Part shown: piece after piece, positions 10,401 through 16,956 of the stretch | How the letters are laid out: each line of letters begins with the position of its first letter | Position numbering within the stretch: position 1 is the stretch's first letter | NCBI GenBank assembly: GCA_029565395.1 | Contig: JAKQOG010000074.1 | Location: 52,144 to 116,143 of the forward strand | DNA: 64,000 nt | Reading direction: 5' to 3' | Source of the DNA: Candidatus Hydrogenedentota bacterium | GTDB lineage: Bacteria; Hydrogenedentota; Hydrogenedentia; Hydrogenedentales; CAILVY01 | Position numbers and translations under genes: made by a program | Notes under the pieces: model-generated | Told to the model about the DNA's origin: nothing | Database searches by the model: none | The model's input: the letters and a program-made list of their open reading frames with translations, nothing else

Positions 10401-11294
10401 CGGCAGGAACACAAAACTCTTCCCCGTTTTGGCGAATATTTTCAACGCATACAAGGTGGCCTCCGGAGCCGCCCCCGGCCCCACCGCCATCAAACTGAAT
10501 AGTGTTTCCACGCCATACCCGCCCGTGTAGGTGGTTCTGTCCGCATTTGTCCCGAATCCCGCCGCTGTCCCCGCCACATGGGTTCCATGCCCTAGAAGAT
10601 CCATCGGATCCGGGTCCGGCACAGGCGTCGCCGTGCCCGCGTTTAAGGGATTGTACGCATCCCCGACAAAATCATAGCCCCCCGCCACCTTCGCCGTTGG
10701 AAACGGCACATCGCCCAGGACGGATGTATCGTTTTGCGCATGATCCGCCGCGTTCCCGCTCCCTCCGAAATCCGGATGCAGATAATCTATCCCCGTATCC
10801 ACGATACCAATCGAAATCCCCTGTCCCGTAAGTCCCGGAAGTGGCCCCTGCCACAATTCCGGCATTTCAATAAACGGAACACTCGTCGAATTGCTCAACT
10901 CCATCATACGGAGCCGGTGCACCGCTTTTACCCCCGGCAACCCCTCAAGCAATTTCATTTCTGTTAGAGAAGCATTTAATGCGATCCCGTTATAGGTCCG
11001 CTTAACGCGAAACAATTCCGTTATCCCGCTCTTCTTCGTGCGTAACGCCTCTAAACATGCCGCCTGTTCCCGCTCAATCTGCGCCAGACTTTCCAGCACG
11101 TGCGTATAATGTGTTTTGTCTTCGAGCCCCTTGCATTCCCCGTACACCTTGGCCGCGGCAGGCGTCTTCATCTCCAAAATTACCGGAATTTTCTGTAAAA
11201 TATCTTTCTCAAGCCCGGCAGCATCTCCGGTCAGAAAAATCGCCCCCGCCATAACAACTCCAGCAATCCATACCGCCATCTCCTTGCGCATCAT
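7470..11294 (-). CDS. Secreted subtilisin-family (S8) serine protease with calcium-repeat region, about 1274 aa
   Basis: The layout is a signal peptide (MAVWIAGVVMAGAIF), an inhibitor-type propeptide, an S8 catalytic domain, a beta-rich region, a long thrombospondin type-3-like calcium-binding stretch and a C-terminal fibronectin III-like domain. The catalytic triad is visible as GIVDTGID (Asp), GHGTHVAG (His) and DGSSTAAPHVAG (Ser). The Asp-rich stretch, encoded at roughly 7880-8460, repeats DxDxDG units such as DSDGDGISDLE. The start at 11294 is preferred because it follows GGAGA and begins the signal peptide; the frame stays open 30 codons further upstream. Its role is extracellular proteolysis or surface maturation, with folding probably dependent on calcium. 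Confidence 0.92.
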   Translation of the reverse strand: MMRKEMAVWIAGVVMAGAIFLTGDAAGLEKDILQKIPVILEMKTPAAAKVYGECKGLEDKTHYTHVLESLAQIEREQAACLEALRTKKSGITELFRVKRTYNGIALNASLTEMKLLEGLPGVKAVHRLRMMELSNSTSVPFIEMPELWQGPLPGLTGQGISIGIVDTGIDYLHPDFGGSGNAADHAQNDTSVLGDVPFPTAKVAGGYDFVGDAYNPLNAGTATPVPDPDPMDLLGHGTHVAGTAAGFGTNADRTTYTGGYGVETLFSLMAVGPGAAPEATLYALKIFAKTGKSFVFLPAIDWAMDPNGDGDFSDHLDILNLSIGNDLGAADAPESVACGNAADAGVIIVAAAGNRGDVFFTGQSPAAGAAVISVAASEDDDPSEWTLSADRLYSLSSRGPAGRADGRWLLKPDVCAPGARIRSACAYVVNPSAYSSVMDGSSTAAPHVAGLMAVLRQQHPAWTVSELKALAMNTAVFDVYAGADQMPPRMAPMRAGARRVSAATAGSVETIAFSMAHPEQVSVTFDTREVFTDASETQLVRVMNKGAEAAAFSVALDGLTEIPGVAVDVGAAATGEIAPGASVEVPLHLTASAAAMRHAKDGTLAEEMSGRPRHWLSEVSGYVVFTPEGSGTVLSVPYYGALRPVSEMEVAQQTFDGRAKADSAISLEGQDLNTGAGYPYDEVSLISAFELLLQSPNESDSTELEDMADLRLVGVSSDYKHRESIGQGLAESTLYFAVATWADWTTPNAIRVEIRIDTTGDGYAEYVLYNSSDASDSGTGQGIQDVFVTRLDNLHGQNSVVGDVNLLTPDHFDTVPFDTNVMILPVPVSALSLSGSNPEIQFRVETQLAMDAPYPPAQRVIDAIGPSVYHVTHPGVYFPNSDLEGPFFRDLNNTEISVGYTQSDYRDNGPLNPFSRQPSGSLGILLFHHHNASGNKISWLPVITDGDTDGDSIPDAEECSDSVASLDLDGDGVPNLADTDSDGDGISDLEEGVEDLDNDHIPNYLDLDSDADGVDDVVESTEWHTNPFYFDSDLDGIPDGVEGAGDPDGDTIINALDPDSDEDGIPDAFEGTGDPDADGTPNFLDPDSDDDGLPDINEGISDIDGDGTLNFLDTEADGDTLDDKDELTIYHTNPLNPDTDQDGRRDDMELNQGTDPRVAQSPDAPQNVQASDGAFADRVQVEWAALPGAAQYQVFRNTVNDFASAVMVTDWQPAASFADTTAQAAEEIPGSGCRGPQTVFHTFYYWVQARIAPDGAAPTEPGPVSAPDSGYRGK

Positions 11295-11615
11295 GACATG
11301 GTCTCCAAAATATTCACTCTTGATGATAGGTCTCAAAATGCTTCCCAATAGTAACATACTCCCGCTCCAGATAGGGATGAACACTCTTTTTCAAGATCTT
11401 GTTCCGGCGCAACATGCCAGCCCATAGCCTTCTTCCCCCCTAAACCCCAATTCTAATTGCGTTCATATCGCGCTGTACTTTCAGTATATATAGCCACACC
11501 ATGCTGGATTCATCGGTGGAGCCTGAAACCTGGGAATAAGAATGGGAAACAGGAATCAACGCCTTCCGCATGTTCGCCTTCGGCGAGCCATGCTTGCGGA
11601 GGAGGGTTTTGGGCG

Positions 11616-11680
11616 GAAACACGGACGGGCACGGACAGGCATGAACCGACAATGACGGGCATGGAGGGGCATGGAAGTTT
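11616..11680. repeat. Degenerate GACGGGCA-type intergenic repeat
   Basis: Short imperfect units of the type CACGGACGGGCACGGA and GACGGGCATGGA follow each other here. The same word family is found on the opposite strand near the end of the window (about 63775-63860). It is likely a genome-wide intergenic low-complexity repeat. Confidence 0.55.
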
Positions 11681-11880
11681 GAGGGGAGAGGTTGGGTGGG
11701 ATGTGGCAGGAATTTCCGCTTTACGTTTTCTTGGGGTAGACTATAAGGATCAGGAAAATCGTGGCGAATTTTGTCTTTATTACAAAGCACACATTATTTG
11801 AATTTAACTTTAATCACAATTATATATGGTATTTATTGAAATTCTACATATATGTCATGGAAAATCCTGGAAAATATATC

Positions 11881-11930
11881 TTGACTTCTTAGTATGTGGG
11901 GTGATATTCTGTTTGTGAAATAACTAACAG
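11881..11930 (+). promoter_or_regulatory. Predicted promoter with Rex-like operator upstream of rex-hyd operon
   Basis: A sigma-70-like pair is visible: TTGACT at 11881-11886 and TATTCT at 11905-11910, spaced by 18 bases. Directly downstream, 11913-11930 reads TTGTGAAATAACTAACAG, an imperfect dyad close to the Rex operator pattern TTGTGAA-N4-TTCACAA / TTGTTAA-N4-TTAACAA. Its position just after the -10 element is where a repressor would block initiation, and the first downstream gene is rex itself, so autoregulation by NADH/NAD+ ratio is the natural reading. The match is partial, mainly TTGT and TAACA. Confidence 0.5.
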
Positions 11931-11952
11931 CGTTAAGAGACTATCAGTAAAA

Positions 11953-12630
11953 ATGCCGGATAGAATTCCCCAAAGTCCTTCGGAAAAAACGGTAGAACGT
12001 TTAAGTTTATATCGCTACCTACTGTACGGTATACTGGCAGAAGGTGAGCGCAATATATTTTCACATGCGCTTGCGGCGATGGCGGCGGTGAGTTCCGCTC
12101 AAGTGCGGCAGGACATGATGGTGTTGGGCTATTCGGGGAGTCCGAATCAGGGGTATGAAGTGGGGAAGTTGATCGCGAGCATCACGGAATTTTTGGATGA
12201 TGGTCACGGGCGTAACATCGCGTTGGTGGGGATAGGGAATTTGGGGCGGGCGATATTGTCGAATTTTTCGGGGCAGCGGTCACGGTTACAGATCGTTGCG
12301 GCGTTTGATGTGAATTGGCAGATTGTGAATCGATTGATTCATGGGTGCTGGTGTTTTCCGATGGAGAAGCTGCATGGCGTGATGAAGGAGCAGGATATCA
12401 CGCTGGGGATCGTAACGGTTCCACCAGCGGCGGCGCAAGTGGTGGCGGATCAGTTGTGTGAAGGCGGCGTGCGCGGGATATTGAATTTTGCGCCCGTTCG
12501 ATTGCGGGTGCCAGAAGATGTGTATGTGAGCAATCTGAATATCACGGTTGCTCTGGAAAAGGTGGCTTATTTTGCCCATCACGGGATGGTGAGGGTGGAA
12601 TCGCCGTCAAGAGAGGAAGCGAAGGTATGA
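11953..12630 (+). CDS. rex: Redox-sensing transcriptional repressor Rex, 225 aa
   Basis: Rex binds DNA when NAD+ dominates and releases it when NADH accumulates, derepressing fermentative and hydrogen-evolving pathways. The N-terminal winged helix (residues 10-85) contains the recognition segment SSAQVRQDMMVLGYSG, and the Rossmann domain begins with the nucleotide motif VGIGNLGRA (residues 92-100). The C-terminal domain-swapped helix is present. Length fits the family. It opens an operon: its stop codon overlaps the start of the NuoE-like hydrogenase subunit by ATGA. The upstream dyad at 11913-11930 suggests that it represses itself and the hydrogenase. Confidence 0.95.
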   Translation: MPDRIPQSPSEKTVERLSLYRYLLYGILAEGERNIFSHALAAMAAVSSAQVRQDMMVLGYSGSPNQGYEVGKLIASITEFLDDGHGRNIALVGIGNLGRAILSNFSGQRSRLQIVAAFDVNWQIVNRLIHGCWCFPMEKLHGVMKEQDITLGIVTVPPAAAQVVADQLCEGGVRGILNFAPVRLRVPEDVYVSNLNITVALEKVAYFAHHGMVRVESPSREEAKV

Positions 12631-13115
12631 CAACGGAAACGATGGTGGAATCGGACATTGCAGCGATACTGAACAACTATCCGGACGCCAAGCGGGACGC
12701 GCTGATTCCCCTGCTCCAGGAGGTGCAGGAGAAGGTTGGCTATTTGTCGCGCGAGGCGGTGGTCAAGATTGGGGAACACCTGAACTTGCCCGCGAGTAAG
12801 ATTTACGGGGTGGCGACCTTCTACAACCAGTTTCGCTTTAAGCCGCTGGGCAAGTATCACGTACAGGTATGCCGGGGCACGGCGTGCCATGTGAAGGGCT
12901 CGATTAATGTGTTGTCGGCGGTGAAGCAGGCGCTGAATGTGTCTCCGGGCGACACGACGCGGGACGGATTGTTCAGCCTGGAGGTGGTGGCGTGTCTGGG
13001 CGCGTGCGGTTTGGCGCCGGTGATAACGGTGAATGGCGAATTCTTTGCGGGGATGACTCCCTCCAAAGCGGAAAAGATAATCCGGGACATCCGAAAAGAG
13101 GCAGGTGTACAATGA
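12627..13115 (+). CDS. hydC: NADH-dependent [FeFe] hydrogenase subunit HydC (NuoE-like), 162 aa
   Basis: This is the thioredoxin-like [2Fe-2S] subunit of the trimeric electron-bifurcating hydrogenase, passing electrons between the flavin subunit and the rest of the complex. The four cluster cysteines are Cys82, Cys87 (CRGTAC), Cys123 and Cys127 (CLGAC), in the family order. The N-terminal helical bundle precedes the typical KIYGVATFYNQF motif. It is translationally coupled on both sides, overlapping rex by ATGA and the next gene (HydB) in the same way. It also resembles complex I NuoE, but the adjacent HydA and the absence of other nuo genes decide for hydrogenase. Confidence 0.94.
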   Translation: MTTETMVESDIAAILNNYPDAKRDALIPLLQEVQEKVGYLSREAVVKIGEHLNLPASKIYGVATFYNQFRFKPLGKYHVQVCRGTACHVKGSINVLSAVKQALNVSPGDTTRDGLFSLEVVACLGACGLAPVITVNGEFFAGMTPSKAEKIIRDIRKEAGVQ

Positions 13116-15127
13116 GTGATACAAAGAGCAAATCGGGATGTGCGTGTGGTTGTGGCACGGACAGTGTGTGCGCGGATTTTGTGGCGGCGTTGACCGGCGG
13201 TGGAAGCGCGGCGCTGCCGGAACAGCAGGCCAAGTTGCGCCGTGAGGATGTGGTCAAGCCGGTGATTTATATTGGCGCGGGCACCTGTGGATTGGGCGCC
13301 GGCGCCAAGAAGACCATCGCGGCGGTGAAAAAGTATCTGGACGACAAGAAGGTGGATGCGGAGATTGTGGAGGTGGGCTGCATCGGGATGTGTTCGTCGG
13401 AGCCGTTGTTGGACGTACAGTTGCCGGGTCAGGCGCGCGTGTCGTTCATGCATGTTACGGGCGACAAGGTGGAGAAGCTGCTGGACGTAGTATTGGCGGG
13501 AACGCTTCCACAAGACATGGTGCTGGGCCAGTTCCGTTCGGACAAAGTGAAGATGTGGCCCGATGTGGCGTGTCTGGATGAGCATCCTTTTTTTGCGCAA
13601 CAGACGCGGTGGGTGCTGGCGCAATGCGGGGTGACGGACCCGCTGAGTTTGGCGGAGTATCTGGCGTTTGACGGGTACAAGGCGATGGCGAAGGTGCTTA
13701 AGCTGAATCCGGAGGGGGTTTGCGATGAGATGGAGAAGAGCGGTCTCCGGGGCCGCGGGGGCGGCGGATTCCCGACGGGCAAGAAGTGGAAGTTCGCCCG
13801 TGCGCAAGAGAATGAGCAGAAATATTTGATCTGCAATGCGGATGAGGGCGATCCGGGCGCCTTCATGGATCGCGCAGTGATTGAGAGCGTTCCGTACCGC
13901 CTGTTGGAAGGCATGGTGATTGCGGCGTATGCCATCGGCGCGTCGAAAGCGTATGTATATATCCGTGCGGAATACCCGCTGGCGATTGAGCGGTTGAAGG
14001 TGGCGATTGCGGAAGCGACGAAATATGGTTTGTTGGGCGACAATATCCTGGGGTCGGGCTTCAGCCTGAAGATCATTATCAAGATGGGCGCCGGCGCATT
14101 CGTATGCGGCGAGGAGACGGCCCTTATTCATAGTATTGAAGGGCGCCGCGGGATGCCGCGTCCGCGTCCACCGTTCCCTGCGGTGAAAGGACTCTTCGGC
14201 AAGCCGACCATTATTAACAATGTGGAGACGTTGGCGAATGTTCCGCCGATTATGCTTGCGGGGGCGGAGAAATACGCGGCGCTGGGCACGAAGGGCAGCA
14301 AAGGCACGAAAGTGTTCGCGTTGTCTGGCAAAGTGAATCGCACGGGGCTCGTGGAAGTGGCCATGGGCATGCCGATCAGCACGATAATCTATGATATCGG
14401 CGGCGGCATCCCGAATGGCAAGGAATTCAAGGCGGTTCAAATGGGCGGTCCTTCCGGAGGCTGCATCCCGTTACAGCATGTCAATATTGAAGTGGACTAC
14501 GAGTCGCTGAAGACGGTCGGGGCCATTATGGGCTCCGGCGGCATGGTGGTCATGGATGAAGACAACTGCATGGTGGACGTGGCCAAGTTCTTCATGGACT
14601 TTATCCAGCGGGAAAGCTGCGGCAAGTGCATTCCGTGCCGTGAAGGCACGCGGCGCATGCTGGAGATTTTGCAGCGTGCCACGCGCGGCCGGCGCAATGA
14701 GACGGGCGTGGATGCATTGGAGCGTTTCCGCGGTATGGTGTATCTGGAACGGCTTGCGAATGTCATCAAGGACACCAGCCTGTGCGGGTTGGGCCAGACG
14801 GCGCCGAATCCGGTGTTGAGCACCCTGCGCTGGTTCCGGGATGAGTATGAAGCGCACATTTATGAACGGCGCTGTCCGGCGGGCGTGTGCCAGGAACTGC
14901 GCACGTTTGAGATTAATCAGGAATTCTGCAAGGGCTGCGGTCTGTGCCTGAAACGGTGTCCGTCCGGGGCCATTGTGGGCGAATTGAAGAAAGCGCACTA
15001 TATTATTGCGGAGAAGTGCATAGGCTGTGGGTCGTGCGTGGACGTGTGCAAGTCCGGCGCGGTCCAGCTCGTGGAAATGGCGGAAGACACGATCGCGGCG
15101 GAAGCGTCCGCGGAAGCCGTGTCCTAA
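13112..15127 (+). CDS. hydB: Electron-bifurcating hydrogenase flavoprotein subunit HydB (NuoF-like), 671 aa
   Basis: Carries FMN and the NAD(H) site and is the presumed bifurcation centre. In order: a Cys-rich N-tail, a thioredoxin-like [2Fe-2S] domain (TCGLGAG, then GCIGMC at residues 89-94), the FMN/NADH domain with RGRGGGGFPTGKKW and CNADEGDPGAF, an SLBB segment, a [4Fe-4S] domain with SCGKCIPCREG, and a C-terminal double ferredoxin with CKGCGLCLKRCP and CIGCGSCVDVCK. This architecture is that of HydB or HndC, not of plain complex I NuoF. The Met at 13112 overlaps the hydC stop; a longer in-frame extension from 12992 lies inside hydC and is rejected. Confidence 0.95.
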   Translation: MSDTKSKSGCACGCGTDSVCADFVAALTGGGSAALPEQQAKLRREDVVKPVIYIGAGTCGLGAGAKKTIAAVKKYLDDKKVDAEIVEVGCIGMCSSEPLLDVQLPGQARVSFMHVTGDKVEKLLDVVLAGTLPQDMVLGQFRSDKVKMWPDVACLDEHPFFAQQTRWVLAQCGVTDPLSLAEYLAFDGYKAMAKVLKLNPEGVCDEMEKSGLRGRGGGGFPTGKKWKFARAQENEQKYLICNADEGDPGAFMDRAVIESVPYRLLEGMVIAAYAIGASKAYVYIRAEYPLAIERLKVAIAEATKYGLLGDNILGSGFSLKIIIKMGAGAFVCGEETALIHSIEGRRGMPRPRPPFPAVKGLFGKPTIINNVETLANVPPIMLAGAEKYAALGTKGSKGTKVFALSGKVNRTGLVEVAMGMPISTIIYDIGGGIPNGKEFKAVQMGGPSGGCIPLQHVNIEVDYESLKTVGAIMGSGGMVVMDEDNCMVDVAKFFMDFIQRESCGKCIPCREGTRRMLEILQRATRGRRNETGVDALERFRGMVYLERLANVIKDTSLCGLGQTAPNPVLSTLRWFRDEYEAHIYERRCPAGVCQELRTFEINQEFCKGCGLCLKRCPSGAIVGELKKAHYIIAEKCIGCGSCVDVCKSGAVQLVEMAEDTIAAEASAEAVS

Positions 15128-15146
15128 GGTTGAGGAGAACATCGTC

Positions 15147-16868
15147 ATGTTGAACATTGAAATTAACGGAAAACCCTTTGAAGCGAAAGAGGGCGAGACG
15201 ATTCTCGAGGCCGTACGCCGCGCAGGGGTGGCCGTGCCGACGTTGTGTTATCTGGAAGGTCTTGCGCCGACGGGCGCGTGCCGCATTTGCGTGGTTGAGG
15301 TGGAGGGCATGCCCAACCTCATCCCAAGCTGCTCGTATCCGGTTGGCAATAACATGAAAATACACACGCATTCCGCGCGCGCGGTTCGTGCGCGGAAGAC
15401 GATAGTGGAGTTGCTGCTGGCGGATCATCCGGATGATTGCCTGTATTGCGTGCGCAATCAAAAGTGCGATCTTCAGACGCTTGCGGCGGATCTGGGGGTT
15501 CGGGATCAACGCTACGGCGGGGAGAAGAGCACCTGGAAAGAGGATTTGTCGAGTCCGTCCATTCTGCGCGATCCGAACAAGTGCATATTGTGCGGGAAGT
15601 GCGTTCGGGTATGCGAGGAAATCCAGAAAGTGGCTGCCATTGACTTTATCGGGCGGGGCAGCCGCACACACATCGGAACGGCTTTTGATGAAGGTCTGAA
15701 CGTTTCCAGTTGCATCAATTGCGGGCAGTGCATACTGGCCTGTCCGACGGGGGCGTTGCGCGAACGCACCTATATTAAGGAAGTGGTTGCGGCGTTGTCG
15801 AATCCGAATCTGGTTCCGGTGGTCAGCCATGCGCCCGCCATCTCGGTTACGCTGGGCGAGGAATTTGGCCTTCCCGCCGGCACCGACGTGGATGGTGTGA
15901 TGGTGGCGGCGTTGCGCGCACTCGGGTTTAAGTATGTATTCGACACGAGTTTCACGGCTGACCTGACGATTATGGAAGAAGGCTCTGAGTTGGTGCATCG
16001 GGTGAGCAATAACGGCAAGCTGCCGATGCTGACGAGTTGTTCGCCGGGCTGGATAAAGTTTGTCGAGGAATTCTACCCGGATTTTATCCCCAATGTGTCC
16101 ACGTGCAAGAGTCCGCAGCAGATGATGGGCGCAATCATCAAGAGTTTCTTCGCCGAACGCATGAAGTTGGATCCGAAGCAGATTTACAGCGTGTCCATCA
16201 TGCCGTGCACGGCGAAGAAGTTCGAGGCGTCGCGCCCGGAAATGATGAATAATGACGTGCCGGACATCGATGCGGTGCTCACGACGCGCGAGCTGGCGCA
16301 GCTCTTCCGCATGCGGGGCATGGACCTGAAGAACTTCCAGCCGGAAGCGGCGGATACGCCTTTTGGCGAACGCACGACGGCGGGCAAGATTTTCGGCGCA
16401 TCCGGCGGCGTGATGGAAGCGGCGATTCGTTCGGCGTATTTCCTGATCACGAAGAAGGAGTTGGGCGATCTCAATGTCGAAGCCGTGCGCGGGCTTGAAG
16501 GCCGCAAGGAAGCGCGGGTGAATATTGACGGGTTGGACGTTGGCGTGGCGGTGGTGAGCGGACTTGGCAATGCTGCGAAGCTGCTGGATGAGATTCGGGC
16601 AGGCCGCAACGATCTTCATTTTATTGAAGTGATGACTTGCCCCGGCGGCTGCATTGCGGGCGGCGGACAACCGCTGGAGACGGATAAAGCGGCGATTCGG
16701 GAACGGATGAAGGGCTTGTACAAACTGGACGCCGAAGGTCCGAAACGCACGTCGCACTCGAATGAGTATGTGCAGCGGTTGTACGAGGAGTTCCTGGTGA
16801 AACCGTTGGGTGAAAAGAGTCATCATCTGTTACATACGCACTACGCCAAGCGCGAAGTGATGCTGTAA
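15147..16868 (+). CDS. hydA: [FeFe] hydrogenase catalytic subunit HydA, 573 aa
   Basis: Reduces protons to H2 at the H-cluster. Domain order: plant-type [2Fe-2S] (Cys34, 45, 48, 62), a His/Cys [4Fe-4S] site (HPDDCLYCVRNQKC), a double [4Fe-4S] ferredoxin (CILCGKCVRVC, CINCGQCILACP), the H-cluster domain and the C-terminal small-subunit-like helix. Catalytic motifs are TSCSPGW (L1), MPCTAKKFE (L2) and EVMTCPGGCIAGGGQP (L3). L1 has Ser where the textbook motif has a second Cys. The extra C-terminal [2Fe-2S] domain of the Thermotoga enzyme is absent. A GAGGAG site supports the start, 19 bases after hydB. The maturases HydEFG are not in the window. Confidence 0.96.
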   Translation: MLNIEINGKPFEAKEGETILEAVRRAGVAVPTLCYLEGLAPTGACRICVVEVEGMPNLIPSCSYPVGNNMKIHTHSARAVRARKTIVELLLADHPDDCLYCVRNQKCDLQTLAADLGVRDQRYGGEKSTWKEDLSSPSILRDPNKCILCGKCVRVCEEIQKVAAIDFIGRGSRTHIGTAFDEGLNVSSCINCGQCILACPTGALRERTYIKEVVAALSNPNLVPVVSHAPAISVTLGEEFGLPAGTDVDGVMVAALRALGFKYVFDTSFTADLTIMEEGSELVHRVSNNGKLPMLTSCSPGWIKFVEEFYPDFIPNVSTCKSPQQMMGAIIKSFFAERMKLDPKQIYSVSIMPCTAKKFEASRPEMMNNDVPDIDAVLTTRELAQLFRMRGMDLKNFQPEAADTPFGERTTAGKIFGASGGVMEAAIRSAYFLITKKELGDLNVEAVRGLEGRKEARVNIDGLDVGVAVVSGLGNAAKLLDEIRAGRNDLHFIEVMTCPGGCIAGGGQPLETDKAAIRERMKGLYKLDAEGPKRTSHSNEYVQRLYEEFLVKPLGEKSHHLLHTHYAKREVML

Positions 16869-16892
16869 GATAGACGGCAAGTGGAAAAAATA

Positions 16893-16939
16893 GAGTGGCA
16901 TGGCCGGCGCGCGCGGATAGGCGGCGGGCCGTGCCACTC
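16893..16939 (+). terminator. Strong GC-rich hairpin between hydA and the sensor kinase
   Basis: The arms 16893-16905 and 16927-16939 pair over 13 positions, one of them a G-T wobble, around a 21-base GC-rich loop. No T-run follows, so it is not a classical intrinsic terminator. It could attenuate transcription between structural and sensory genes or protect the hydrogenase mRNA end. Confidence 0.5.
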
Positions 16940-16956
16940 AAGCGCAATGGGCCGGA

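Larger units (their letters stand above)
11295..11952. other. Gene-free intergenic region with low-complexity repeat, 658 bp
   Basis: No believable coding frame is seen. The middle (about 11612-11680) is a G-rich degenerate repeat built from words such as ACGGGCAYGGA. A 17-base word at 11619-11635 recurs exactly, in reverse complement, at 63841-63857. From 11780 onward the sequence becomes strongly AT-rich and leads into the rex promoter. Confidence 0.6.

Noticed and set aside
12857..14440. 527-residue minus-strand frame opposite hydC/hydB
   Set aside because: Shadow of hydC and hydB, rich in His/Arg runs typical of antisense frames in GC-biased genes.
12627..15127. Complex I subunits NuoE and NuoF
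   Set aside because: Directly followed by a complete [FeFe] hydrogenase HydA and preceded by rex; no other nuo genes; HydB has the extra C-terminal ferredoxins.
15003..16826. 607-residue open frame on the minus strand opposite hydA
   Set aside because: It mirrors the codon pattern of the strongly supported hydA gene, has no ribosome site and no family resemblance.
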